64,000 nt of DNA from Luzula sylvatica (lineage: Eukaryota; Streptophyta; Magnoliopsida; Poales; Juncaceae): contig OX326958.1 of NCBI GenBank assembly GCA_946800325.1, positions 63,778,366 through 63,842,365 of the forward strand, in the 5' to 3' direction. A program made the position numbers and the translations under genes. This document shows, in pieces, positions 1-11,861 of this stretch. Under the pieces are notes generated by a model. That model was not told the DNA's origin and searched no databases. It worked only from the letters and a program-made list of their open reading frames with translations. Numbering within the stretch: the stretch's first letter is position 1; the number at the start of each line of letters is the position of its first letter.

Positions 1-1
1 A

Positions 2-815
2 AAAGCAGATCAGCCCATCATTGCAAAGAAGGGATGCAACGATACGTGCGGTGGAGTTTCAATCCCTTACCCCTTCGGAATGGGCTCGAATTGCTCCCTG
101 AAAGGCTTCGAACTCTCCTGCGACATGATCAATGGCAGATACATGCCTTTCTTGGGAACATATGGGGTCTTGAACATATCTCTCTCCTCAGGTCAAATAC
201 GTGCGAACAACAATGTAGCTTCGATATGCCGCGATGATGGCATATCTCTCAATCGCGCTTATGACTTGCCGCCTAGATCATCATTTGGGTTCAATAATGA
301 GAAAAACAAGTTCATAGTCATTGGATGCAACATAACTGCCAATATCAACCTTCACACCGAAGATGATGGGTATAGTTTAGTGGGGTGTGGCCCGGGGTGC
401 CCTAGTCCCGACACCGACAGGTTATCTAACGGATCATGTTCGGGAGTAGGTTGCTGTCAAACACCCATCCCTGATGCAACGAACCACTATGGTGTTGAAT
501 TATACAAATTGGCTAATTTCACCACTATTCATTGTGGGTATGCTGTGCTGATGGAGTATGCTGAATTCGAGTTCGACACACGTTATATCACCACCGATGA
601 GCTACTAGGGGCTAAAATGCCAGTAGTCCTAGATTGGACGATAGGAAATAAGACATGTAACGAAGCACGTCTCAACACATCCTCCTTTGCATGCATCACC
701 AGTAACAGTCGTTGTGTGGACTCGAGCAGTGTCACCGATACACGTGGGCAGGGTTACCTGTGCAACTGCTCTGCTGGTTATCAAGGAAATCCATACCTTC
801 ATGATGGGTGTAAAG
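2..815 (+). CDS. WAK-like receptor, first exon only (unit A, 5' partial)
   Basis: Open frame from the window edge to a GT donor at 816-817. It encodes the extracellular part of a wall-associated-kinase-like receptor: the Cys-rich galacturonan-binding domain (motifs CGGVSIPYPFG and GSNCSL, then GSCSGVGCCQT) and the WAK-associated C-terminal block ending [14 protein letters not shown]. In the family this domain sits in the apoplast and contacts pectin. The signal peptide lies off-window; the near-identical unit D supplies it at 40500. The exon is intact, and its donor phase matches exon 1 of unit B. I found no EGF exon and no kinase exon between 816 and 13265, so this is probably an orphan exon whose downstream part was lost. 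Family call is confident; functionality is doubtful. Confidence 0.85.
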
Positions 816-1734
816 GTTACTCCCTATATGCATTAACAAAAATTACCAACATAAATTGCAACTTGCAAGGAGTAAAAAGGGATTAACTAATTTCTTTTTT
901 CCTTCTCGGTTTAGTAACTAAAATTTATTTGGGGAGTAAATTGAGTCAGTTTGGAAGAAAACAAATTTGAGAAAAAAACACTTGGGTTTTATAGATCTTT
1001 TGTTAAACTCATCGTACATCATAAAACTCTATTTAACCAATTAACGTCCTTTGATTTAAATTTTGTTTTCAGTTTTAGGCGCCAATGATATGGTACCACA
1101 AGCATAACCAGTTCGATTATTTATTTTTTCAGAAAAAATATAGTAACTATGTTCTGTTGCGCCACGTTTGAAGACTTTTTGAATGTTTAAAATAATAATG
1201 AATTTATCTTTCAAAAAAATAAAATAATAGTGAATTTATAAGACTAGAGAATATTTTTCAAGTTAGATATCATTTATATACAATTATAATTCATTCGGGT
1301 GAAGGACGTAAGAAACTTCCTCGAAATTACACACAAAAAAAAATAAATAAATAACATTTACATCCGTATGAAGCTTGAGAAATATCATGCATTCCATTTT
1401 TATTATTTGTTCCCAAATTATTGTTCATTCTTTCTCAATTGTGAAAAGTAAAAAAGGGGAATATGAGTTTTTTTTTCGTCCAACAACCATTTTTATTTGG
1501 TGTTAACGGAACTTAACACACAACTTATGATTTTTTTATGCTACGCACTCAATCATTTGAACCATGAGGCTAGTGGCAACATAATTGATTCTAAATATAA
1601 TATCGAGTAAATTAGAAATAAGACATATTTATAAATTTTTAGATTATGTAGAAATAATAATGATGATCTATATATTGATATATTTATGGGAGAATTCATG
1701 TTATTTTTTTTTCTTCTATTTTTAGGAGTATACT
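816..1734. other. AT-rich flank, no gene seen
   Basis: Continuation of the former intron 1 of unit A. Low-complexity AT-rich DNA with no supported coding segment or element end. Confidence 0.5.
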
Positions 1735-1742
1735 ATTATACA

Positions 1743-2303
1743 CTATGTTGCATGGATACGGATACGGGTAGCGTATCCGATAAGATACAGATATGGTGAT
1801 ACGACATTTTAAAAAAAAATCACGGATACGGATACGGCTATATAATTATTAATTTAATATATTTATATTATATATAATTAATAAATAAGTAATAAATTAA
1901 ATAATGAATTAATAATATTTTTAAATTAAATATCATGACAATAAATAATATCAATCAAACAATACAAGTATCATAAAACTATCATAAACTTGTTCTAGAA
2001 ATATTTTAGAACTAATCTAGAAGTATCCTAGAATTATCCTATATAATTTATTTAAAATTATTATGGGCCAAAATATATAATGGACCGAAGTATCCTAAAT
2101 GGAGTATCCCAGCCGTATCCTGGACGTATCACAGCCGTATCCTGCCGTATCCCCGCCGTATCCGAAAAAAATAAATATTAAAATATTCGGATATGCCACG
2201 TGGCGCATCCGATACGTATCCGAGCCGTATCGCACCTGTATCTGTATCGGATACGCGTATCCTCATGATACTTCTGTATTTTTGAAGTATCCGCGTAACA
2301 TAA
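1743..2303. mobile_element. hAT-like non-autonomous element, 561 bp
   Basis: Flanked by an exact 8-bp direct repeat ATTATACA (1735-1742 and 2304-2311). Imperfect terminal inverted repeats begin CTATGTTGCATGGATAC on the left and TTATGTTACGCGGATAC on the complement of the right end. Both subterminal regions are packed with GGATACG/CGTATCC motifs, the usual layout for transposase binding sites in hAT elements. No transposase is encoded; the short ORF across the right end is repeat-derived. Confidence 0.8.
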
Positions 2304-2566
2304 ATTATACATGATATATTGAGATTCTAAGGATATTCATCATATTTCTTATTTTTAGGAATATCTTAAATATTTTAAGATTTATGTATAAATGAATTGT
2401 GATAAGAATGTTTTTTTACATGTTTAAAGAGTGAAAAAATAAAGTATATGACAAGAAAATATGACAGAACATGAGAATTCTTAAAAATAACCTTATTTTA
2501 ACAAAAAGCCTCTAATCTTTTATATACTTCATTGTAGTTTTAAAACTCTTAACCTTTAGTAAAAAA

Positions 2567-4138
2567 CTAGCTTTTTCCCCGCGCAATTGCGCGGGAGCCC
2601 TCGAGTTTGTCATGATTATTCGCACATCCGTGATTTGGTATATATTTAACCCCTAATTTTTTTTGGATATTGTAAAAAATCCTCTATCTTTTCGTAAACT
2701 CCAAAAAAAAACTCTTTACCAAACTTTTATTTTAAAATACTCCTTATAGATGATATTAATTTTTTTTTTCCAAAATACCCTCCAAATCTCATATGTAATA
2801 ATTAAAAGTTATTTTTGTTATTTTTTATTAATTTTAAGAAAATTCATATACACCTCTTAACATGTAGTGATTTAAAAAAATTTAAATTATTACATATTTT
2901 GTTTATATAATTTTAATATTCCATTCTTTATTCATAAAAAACTAACATTAAATAATAATAAATAAACATCTTGCAAATATATTCATAGAAAATATCTATT
3001 TAAACATCTACTTTTTATTTTAGTTTTCCTTTTTATGTATTTTTTAATAGTTTTATGATATTTTATTTTTAAATATTTGCAAGATGTTCTTTTAATAATA
3101 TTGTTCAACTTATTATAATTTTATGTTAGTTTTTCAAGAAAAATAATACATAAGTCGAATATTTGTAATGAATGAAATATTAAAATTATATAACATATAA
3201 CATATAGTAATTTTTTTTTAATTATTATATATTACAAAAAGTTTAAGAATTTTTTAAAATTAAAAAAGCATTATACAATGAATAATATGTAAATTAATTG
3301 TTTTTTACAATATCTAAAAATTTAAGGAGTCTTTTGAAAATTTTCCAAGTAAAGTGGTGATAGGGAGGCATAATAAGGTGGTGATGTGGAGGCATGAGAT
3401 GAGAGGAATTATTAATAATGTAAAAAATGACCGAAATTTAAATTAAAAAGGACCAAAATGTTAATAAAAAGTACCAAAGTGTGAACTAAAACTGAAAATG
3501 ACCAATATATAAATAAAAAGAACTATAATGAAAATTCAAAAATGTAAAAAAGGACCGACATGTAAATAAAAGAGGATCAAGATGTAAATACGAAGGACCA
3601 AAATGTAAGTTTCTAAACTTAAAAGGACAAAAATATAAATAGAAAGGATCAAAATGTAGTTTTTTCAACTAAAAAGGATCAAATTGTAAATAAAAAGGAC
3701 CAAAATGTAAATAATTTTTTTCAAAGAAGCCCCTGGACCAAAGTGTAATTTTTCAAACTTGAAAGGACCAAATGTAAAAAAAAAGGACCAAAATGTAAAT
3801 AAAAAAGGACCAAAATGTAAATAAAAAAGGACCAAAATGTAATTTTTTCATATAAAAATTACCAAATTGTAAATATAAAAGGACCAAAATGTGAAAAAAA
3901 TATTTTTTTTTTACAAACAGGCCCCTGATGACGTGGCCTCATGTATGAGCTCCAATTTTGCAAACTTTATACATAAGTATAATAAAAAAGGACCAAAATG
4001 TAATTTTTCATATAAAAAGGACCAAATTGTAAATATAAAAGGACCAAAATGTGAAAAAAAAATTACAAAGAGGCCCCTGATGACGTGGCCTCATGTATGA
4101 GCTCCAATTTTGCAAACTTTATACATAAGTATAATAAC
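2567..4138 (-). mobile_element. Non-autonomous Helitron
   Basis: Read on the minus strand, the 3' end is a near-perfect hairpin CCCGCGCAATTGCGCGGG followed by a short spacer and CTAG at 2567-2570, with host A beside it: the Helitron 3' signature. The body matches the Helitron at 19015-21187 over most of its length. The 5' end on the right is not canonical; I place it near 4138, after a duplicated block ending in TTATACATAAGTATAATA. No Rep/helicase is encoded. Confidence 0.75.
3420..4060. repeat. Minisatellite, about 20-bp unit GGACCAAAATGTAAAT
   Basis: Imperfect array of the motif GGACCAAAATGTAAAT plus an A-rich spacer, inside the Helitron. The same array occurs at 20310-21115 in the related Helitron, with different length and interruptions. 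A longer block (from about 3921, ending in ATAAGTATAATA) is itself duplicated near 4070-4137. Minus-strand ORFs across it are repeat translations. Confidence 0.8.
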
Positions 4139-5002
4139 CTCATCTACACCCTAGAAAGCATGAAACATTCAAAGTTATCGCACCCTTGACGAACGGTTCG
4201 TAAAATAGAGTCCAAATCCTGGTTTCTTTGGCCCAAACAAATCAAAGAAAAAAGAGATGAAGAAAGACCCCGAGCATTTCCTGTGTGGCCCCCACCAGTG
4301 AGCTGTGATTGCCTGTGCGTGACCTACCAGCACGAAGGGGACCCACATCCACACGAGGCCGTGGCCCCACCAAGAAAACGACCACACGGAGGACAATTGC
4401 AGCGACTGGTTGCGTCGATTTCGCTGCTGCCTCGGATCTGATCGACGACGAGGGGAGAGGTGAATCGAGGAGAGGTGCTCACAATCACTGATGCCTCGGA
4501 TCGCTGCTGCCTCGGATCAGTCTGCGACATATTTCATTGCCGAAGACTTCTTTCACCGGTGCGTAGTCTAATTCAACGGGTTTGGATCTGAAATATTGAA
4601 GGGATCAAACAATTGATACTCATTCATCTCAATTTGATTTCAATTTCTCTCTAATTTTAGTAATTGTGCGCAATTGGACTTCAATTGGATTTTTATTTGG
4701 CTATTCAACTCAAATTTGCCCAGACATCGACTCTAATTTCTAAATTTTAGGTTAGTGATTATAATTGTAATTGCTTAGTATTTTTATTATTGGTTAGTGA
4801 TTCTAATTGTAATTGTTTAGTATTTTTATTATTGGTTAATGTCTCTAATTTAGTATTCTAATTATTTTATTGGTGCAAATTATAATTGTAGTAATTATGC
4901 CGCTTAAAATGATTCATGTGCAAATTGTAATTGTACTAATTATTTTTTAGTTAATCACGTTATAAATTGTCAAAGGCCACCAAAATCGACGGGCCGGCCC
5001 TG
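4139..5002. other. Unassigned segment ending in a hAT-type terminus
   Basis: About 4180-4560 is unusually GC-rich for this window but has no supported reading frame. The segment ends at 4991-5002 with GGGCCGGCCCTG, identical to the right terminus of the hAT element at 16359-16563. No matching left terminus was found, so it may be a truncated member of that family. GACGAAC occurs both at 4188-4194 and just after 5002, but the left copy is not followed by the expected terminus. Confidence 0.35.
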
Positions 5003-5010
5003 GACGAACC

Positions 5011-5158
5011 TGATACGAGCTTGACGTAAATCAAAGGCATTCGTTGATTCATCTTGTTATGGTGTTTCAAGACTCAGTTCACCGTCTCGGGCACGTACTC
5101 CAGTACCAGATTCATGTACAGCTTGTCCTTTTCGGTCGTGGAGAAGAAGCATTGTTCT
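5011..5158 (-). pseudogene. Shaggy/GSK3-like kinase exon fragment
   Basis: Minus-strand translation gives [19 protein letters not shown], then VPETVN, an in-frame stop, and NKMNQRMPLIYVKL. This is the characteristic N-lobe segment of plant shaggy-related (GSK3) kinases. An AG acceptor precedes the segment on the minus strand (complement at 5159-5160), so one exon is preserved. The stop at 5074-5076 is TGA where the family normally has an Arg codon, consistent with CGA to TGA. The other exons are absent. It is a transduplicated or relict gene piece and cannot encode a kinase. Confidence 0.8.
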
Positions 5159-5856
5159 AATACGATTTTGCCAAAGATTTTATAAGAACTTGAATAAGAA
5201 TATGAATATGATTTATAAGTATTAAGAACATGAATAAAAATACATAACGAATCTTGGTAAGTTCATGAAAATTAATTATGAATAAGTTAGATTAACCTTG
5301 CAAGTAATATTATAAGTAAAATTTGACTACAATTATTATTTTAGATATGACAAAATAAATTTTTAACAATAAAAATTATATGTCGTGAGGTTACATATTC
5401 ATATCATGTTAACTTTAATGGACGGAGGAGTAACAAAATTTTTCCATTTATTCTAAAAATAAAAACAAAATAATAATTTGACTAACGGTACTAAAAAAAT
5501 ATATCTAGAATAATTGTTTGAGTGCTATTATCTTAGTAAAATATTATTGAAGAAAATAAGGTAGAACTCCACTATGAAAGGAACAGGATACAAGTTAAAA
5601 ACTATATGTGGCCAAAAGTACTAACACATCATGTAGATATTTTTAGTTAACAAGTCTATAATCTACCTTGTTTATTTAATCATTTGGCTCATTTTTGCTA
5701 TATCTATTTTACATGTGATTTGTTTGTAACTAGGAACATAACTTGACATTGAAACTGTAGTAGGAGATCAATGCGACATTAGATAAGATTTTTTTTTTCA
5801 GTTTGAAACATAATCTTGTATTTTTGTTATATTTGTGATGATGATGGGTCTTCAAG

Positions 5857-6547
5857 CCGTGTTGCAAAAAACGGTGTAAAACGGTATAAAACGGTAAAAA
5901 AGGTAAAACGGTGCTAGACCGTACAGTTTTTTACAAGAAAATTTCAAAAAACGGTCAACCGTTTTTTTTTTCTTTCAAAAAACGGTTTAAACGTTTTTTT
6001 TAACCGTTTTTTTAATAATTTTTTTTTTTTTTTTTTTATGTAGTATTTTTTTTTTTTGGCATTACAAACCCGTAGCCGTTTCGTAGTAAATTTGGAGAGA
6101 GATCAAAGACTCTCTTTCAAATAATAATTGTAATTAGTGGTATTTTGTGTCTAATTCGTACATGAACAAGGTGTTAACTCTGATCCAGCTTATCATGGTC
6201 AATTATTTTATGTCTAATTTCGATTGACGCATCTAATTAGTTGTTCTTTTTACCTAATTAGATAGCTAAGAATATTTATTCTGATATGTTTAGGTCGATG
6301 TACATTTATTCGATATGTTTTATTAGTATTTCGTATGTTTTTTTTATTTTGGACTTTCATGTATATTTAAATTGAATTATTATATTTTTGTTTGTTTTAT
6401 TTTTAAATTTTTATTATAATTGCTATAAAATATTGCCGATTTAAGTAACCGTTTTTTAACCTTTTTTTACCGTTTACGACCGTTTTACAGTAAAACATTA
6501 AAACGGTGACCGACCGTACCGTACCGTTTTCCGTCATTTGCAACATT
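5857..6547. mobile_element. hAT-like element rich in AACGGT motifs, 691 bp
   Basis: Flanked by the direct repeat GTCTTCAAG (5848-5856 and 6548-6556; 8-9 bp). The ends share an inverted TGTTGCAAA followed by ACGG. AACGGT/ACCGTT motifs crowd both subterminal regions. The D copy near 41190-41720 retains only the right part: a deletion there begins inside this element at 6105. Confidence 0.7.
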
Positions 6548-7082
6548 GTCTTCAAGTATCTAATCGTACTCACATAAAATATAATTTTTTTTTTATTTAT
6601 GTTTAAGATGTTTTAAGTTTATTTAATAAAGTTATTGATATTTCAATACATAATATTTAATATTTATGAAATTGTGATGAAAATAGTCATACTTCTCTTT
6701 TGCGAATTCGGATAGGCGATATCCACTATACCCAACACGTTGCCGCCCGTCTCGATGTCCATACCTTCTTATTGCCTGCCTTTATCCTCCTAATTGCGAC
6801 TCAGATGTTTCTTGAGCGCCTTGTTCTTAATGTTGGTCGCTGTCGTTGTTTTTTCAAAATAAATACTTTGTTACAAATGTTACCTCCACAACTCATGCAT
6901 CATGGTCGCCGTCGTTGCTTTTCCAAAACTTAAGATACCAACTTAAGATACCAAATTAATGATGAATATAAATATCATTAAAAATCACAAATCTCAAAGA
7001 AAATTCAATGGTCAAAATATCCTATAAATACCAAACTTAAGATACTTAATTAAGTATCTTATTTTATTCGATCTTAACTATC

Positions 7083-7136
<54 letters not shown>

Positions 7137-8401
7137 CTAGTCCACAAATAGTAGTTATTTTTGGTTTCTCATATGGTGCTAATGAGACTTTAATACATGA
7201 CCAATGACATTTTGTAATAGTGATACACATTCCGCACCAAAATCCCGTATTCAACCCGCACCTCAAAATATTATTCTTATTTTGACCATTATTGACATTA
7301 ATTAATACCTTCCATTTGAAGGGTTGGGAGTTGCTTGGGGAATAATTACTGCGAGGTGCAAAACATTACCGGACATTTTGTGCTATGCATTCATCCATCA
7401 TGAGTTATGGGACCATTAACCCTTATACACCGTGTTGTATATTAGCAATGAGAATTTCATTATATCAGGTATGAGAATTTCATTTTTTATGGACTCTCGG
7501 TCCAAATCTAGAAAGCCTATTTATTTAGACCGCCCTCATCGAGATCATGATCATTGGAAAATAAACTAAATAGTTTAAGATGGATACATTAACATAACAT
7601 CAACGTGGCCAATATAAAAAATAAAAAAACAATCTATGGTAAGATCAAAGCGGATTCTGTTTCTTGGGTTAATATGAAAAATACCGTTGTAGTGAAATGA
7701 ATTTATGTAGTAGTTTATCTTCTTATATTTTATTTTCGATTTGAGTTATCATATTTAATTTTCGATTTTATTTTTTAATAACTAAATAGTTTAAGATGCA
7801 TACATGCACATACAAATGTACGTACCGACAACCAAGAGCTTCACGGTTAACCCTACCCCCGCGTACCGCGTACCGGAAGATACGACGCCCCGCGGACCCG
7901 TATCGCATTGGACGTTCCGCGTTCCAGGCTACTATGGTCTTGACATAATTTTTTTTTTCTATCCCTGCTTTATTCGCAATTTAATTATGAAAAAATATAC
8001 TTGTCCTCTAAATTTCTCAGTCAGTGTATTAACAATTAGTGGTAAATAATAAAAATATTAACATGTGCAAAACTAAAAAAATATGTTTAAAAAATATAAA
8101 ATAAAATAAAATAATGTGTTAAACCGGATATATTTACTTATATATCATATACTAGTGCTAACCGCTAACACATATTTATTTCACTCATATGTTAAATCAA
8201 ATTCATTCACTTATTTACCACATACTATTTTAAAACAGATTAAAAATATATACTCTAATATTTAACATATATAGTCGGAAAGAGAAAGGAGGAGGAGAGA
8301 GAATACCCTTATATGGCAGGAAAATCGGGATTTCAGTTCAAGGTTTATGGTGTATTAGTATTTGTGTTAGAATATATCTGGATTTGTTTTTCCAGTTTTT
8401 C
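6106..8401. repeat. Segmental duplication, copy 1 (matches 41191-44262)
   Basis: Non-coding sequence highly similar to 41191-44262. Differences include a longer TA tract and a 667-bp hAT insertion in copy 2. Together with the exon-1 match (1-590 to 40601-41190) it shows that units A and D descend from one duplicated block. The open frames around 6700 and 7804 occur in both copies but resemble nothing I recognise. Confidence 0.9.
7084..7131. repeat. (TA)n microsatellite
   Basis: About 46 bp of pure TA dinucleotide. The paralogous site at about 42243-42324 is clearly longer. Confidence 0.9.
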
Positions 8402-8509
8402 ATAATAGTCGGAATAGTAAGTTTTTCTTAATAGTTGGAATAGTAGGTCGTTGGTTTTATTGAGTTGAGTACTAAAAACATAACTGTAAAATGAAATTGA
8501 CACTCTTTA

Positions 8510-8889
8510 GGGGCCGTTTGGTTGAAGTTTTGAAATATTCCTTGGAATATTATATGCCAAGGAATAGTATTCCATGGAATAATATTCCATGGAATATATA
8601 ATAGTCATGTTTGGTTGATGCATCTTCTTTTCCTACAAATTTAGAAATTATGTGAAAGGAATAACTTTTTTGGAATAATTTTAGTTTTTAATATTTAAAA
8701 AGATAGAATGCTCATGGGAATAGAGAAAAGCCACCAATTTTGGTGGTAATCCAATTCCCATGAAATATGCCCATGGACATCGTGGATGACGTTACTTTAT
8801 TACCTGATGTCTCAACCAAACATGAGAATGAAATAAATTAGGATGGATGCCAAGGCAAAATAATTTTAAAGCACGAACCAAACGCCTCC
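8510..8889. mobile_element. PIF/Harbinger (Tourist-type) MITE, 380 bp
   Basis: Terminal inverted repeats GGGGCCGTTTGGTT and, on the right, AACCAAACGCCTCC, flanked by the 3-bp duplication TTA (8507-8509 and 8890-8892). An internal palindrome of GGAATATTCCATGG-like units lies near 8540-8600. No coding capacity. Confidence 0.85.
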
Positions 8890-9026
8890 TTAATGGGGTG
8901 GAAATTTCATATATAGTCTTGTATTATTCTCTTTTTAATATAAACAATAGATGTGGGATTTCTTAGTCACTCTATTTTCCTCTAAAAAAATATATATATT
9001 TATATTTAGTTAAAATTATATTGAAA

Positions 9027-10030
9027 CTAGCTTTTTTCCTAATGTGTAATTGGATTCTTTGTTTTTTTTATCTGATTGTTCACACATTTGTGTTTTGCTA
9101 TATTTTTAACTTCCTAACTTGTTTGGATATTGTAAAAATAATTCTTATCTTTTAGCAAACTCCAAAAAACATATCCAGTAAACTTTTATTTCCAAATACC
9201 CTTTGTGGATCATATTAATTTTTTTTTTGACCAAAATATCCTTCAATTTTCATATGTAATGATTAATTTTATTTTATTTCTCATTAATTTTACGAAAAAT
9301 TCATAAACATTTTTTAGCGTGTAGTGATTTAAAAAAAAAATGAAATTATTACGTATTGTGCTTATATAATTTTAATATTTCATTTATTATTCATGAATAA
9401 CTAACATCATATAATAATAAAATAAACAATAATAAAAAAACACATTGAAAATATATTTAAAGAATATATATTTAAACATCAAGTATTTTATTTTCATTCT
9501 CATTTTATTTTTAATAGTTTAATGATTTTTTATTTTTTAAATATTTGCAAGGTGTTATTTTAATATTGTTGTTCATATAATAATTATTTTGTGTAATTTT
9601 TTGAGGAAAAAATATAAAAGTCAAATACATATAATTTATGAAATATTAAAATTATATAAATATAACATATAATAAATAATGTTTTTAATTATTATATGAT
9701 GCAAAAAAATTAGGATTTTTTGAAATTAATAAAAATAAATATTGTTTTTCAATTATTACATATGTAATTTTTAGGGTTTTTTACAATATCCGAAAATTTA
9801 AGGTGTTTTTTGAAATTTTTTCTTATTTAATTCAGACAAAAAATATGAATGAACTTGGTCCACGATGGACCAAGGTTCATGTAACTTTTAGATTACTTGG
9901 TTTATATATACCATGTTCAATGAAAAAGCAAATATTTTGGACCCTTTGATCAAGATCAAATGGCTCATATTAAAGTGATGATGTGGCTGGATAAATGCAG
10001 GAATTTTCTTAAAATTATATATATTAATTA
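9027..10030 (-). mobile_element. Degenerate Helitron
   Basis: Starts with A|CTAG at 9027 and continues with sequence similar to the bodies of the Helitrons at 2567 and 47104. The 3' hairpin is eroded. The right end is approximate: a GATGTGGCTG stretch and AT-rich tail near 9980-10030 resemble the 5' ends of the related copies. Confidence 0.55.
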
Positions 10031-10185
10031 ATTAACAAATTAATATAGCACCGCTTAATTTGGTTTATAAAAGTATTTCTCATTTCCAATTAAAGATATT
10101 GTAATTACTTCAATAATTAATAGTTCATACTTTTTTATCATGATCATGTGTTTATATTACTTCCAAATAAAAATATTGTTATAAT

Positions 10186-11861
10186 TGTTGGTTCAAATTT
10201 CCTGGGGTTTGATTATCTCAAAATAATGTCGATACCACTAATCTATTTACGGGAGTGACATTTGTAGAGATAGAAGACGTAACCCACAAAAGGATCAAAA
10301 GAAGAATCAAGACGTCGGAAGTCAAGAGGGTGAAGAAACGCATGATCAAGTGAAGACATCAAGACATCGAAGATTCCGCAAGTTGGGATATCACATAAAT
10401 CACCAAAACAACTTATAGGTATCCCTAAACTTGTTTATGTATTATTAAGCTCAAGATTAGTCAAAGAAATATATTTGAAATTCATTAAAATGATGAAATA
10501 ACAAAACAGATTTTCAGAAGCATGTCGGTTATAACAGACCTCAGGTCAGTTATAACGGACATACATAAATATGGTTAAAAAGAGCATGTCAGTTATAACG
10601 GACTACATGTCCGTTGTAACGGACATCCTGTCAGTTATAACGGAACTCAGGTCAGTTATAACGGACTTACAGTAACCGTGTTAATAAGAGCATGTCCGTT
10701 ATAACGGACCTCATGTCAGTTATAACGGAGTATGTCAGTTATAACGGACCTACACTCGGTTATAACGGACTTTTGAACTCACTTCAGAATAACCAATCAT
10801 CCGTTGTAACGGAATCACCAATCCGTTGTAACGGACATATACTAACCGTTATAACGGAAGAGTCTCAGTTATAACGGAACCATAGAATAAATCTGAAGTG
10901 AAGTCACAGTAAGATGTCGGTTATAACGGACATAAACTCAGTTGTAACGGAGTAGGTCGGTTATAACGGACCTAAACTCAGTTATAACGGACTATAGAAT
11001 AAATCTGATCACAGTACGATGTCGGTTATAACGGACCTAAACTCAGTTGTAACGGAGTAGGTCGGTTATAACGGACCTAAACTCAGTTATAACGGACTAT
11101 AGAATAAAAGAATAAATCTGATCACAGTACGATGTCGGTTATAACGGACTTAAACTCCGTTGTAACGGAGTAGGTCGGTTATAACGGACGACCTAAACTC
11201 AGTTATAACGGACTATGGAATTTTCGAATATATTGCCTGTAACGGCTAGTTTGACTTTGAGTCCGTTGTAACGGATCTCAGGTCAGTTATACTATGCAGA
11301 AAAAGCATGTTAAGGGAAGGGTCTATGTGTTATATAAATAGAACTCTTCCCTCATTCTCTCATCATCTCAACTAATATATTTTCCCAATCAAAAGAGAGA
11401 ATCCTAGCTTTAAAATCTTGAGCTTAATCATCTAAACATTCTTAGAGATTATTAGATCCAATTTCGAATCCACTACTAAACGATTCCCAACTTGCGTGAC
11501 CGATCACGGCTAGTTCGTTAGTAGTAAATTGTAATAGGCTAGTTACTAATTGTAAAGCCCGCCATTGATCGATAAATTCGTGTAAATCGATCAAGGCAAA
11601 CATTGTAATTGTTTGAGTTGGGTATTCAATCGAAAGCCGAAAAGGCGCAAGGGAACCCCGGAGACGTAGGTACTTGCAATCAATCGAGTCGGTCGATTGA
11701 GCAAGTAGCCGGTGAGTTAAATCTACAAAGCAACCACCTATCGAACTCCGTAAACAAATATCGCGTGTTATTTGTTTCGGTATTGTATTTCTTTCTCTAA
11801 TTCATTTACGCTTCCGCACAAAATTGTAATTGTATCCATTACCGCGAAAATTAGACCAACA
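10186..11861 (+). mobile_element. Solo LTR of a retrotransposon, 1676 bp
   Basis: Begins TGTTGG, ends CCAACA, and is flanked by an exact 5-bp target duplication ATAAT (10181-10185 and 11862-11866). There is no internal region and no second LTR, so it probably arose by LTR-LTR recombination. A TATA box (TATATAAATAG, about 11331-11341) follows a long palindromic repeat array, so transcription would run on the + strand. The family is probably Copia, judged from the ends and target-site length only. Short ORFs inside it are not genes. Confidence 0.88.
10540..11290. promoter_or_regulatory. Array of 26 GTTRTAACGGA motifs in the LTR U3
   Basis: I count 26 copies of GTTATAACGGA or GTTGTAACGGA, many inside the palindrome TCCGTTATAACGGA. 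They sit directly upstream of the LTR TATA box. Each carries the core AACGG that plant R1R2R3-MYB factors recognise in mitosis-specific activator elements, so an enhancer role is plausible but inferred. Higher-order units (about 100 bp, with ATAGAATAAATCTGATCACAG) repeat near 10980-11220. Confidence 0.75.

Noticed and set aside
3486..4100. Phe/Lys-rich ORFs on both strands
   Set aside because: Translations of the GGACCAAAATGTAAAT minisatellite.
4188..5010. A complete hAT element between two GACGAAC copies
   Set aside because: The right terminus GGGCCGGCCCTG is convincing, but no CAGGGCCGGCCC-like terminus follows the left GACGAAC; the repeat may be chance.
6700..6933. 77-codon ORF conserved in both duplication copies (also 41871-42104)
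   Set aside because: Conservation follows from the recent segmental duplication. There is no domain, and the context is transposon-derived flank.
7084..7266. Minus-strand ORF ending in a run of Ile-Tyr residues
   Set aside because: It is a translation of the TA microsatellite and its flank; the paralogous ORF at 42232-42447 only differs with repeat length.
10692..10874. 60-codon ORF in the GTTATAACGGA array
   Set aside because: Translation of the tandem repeat within the LTR.
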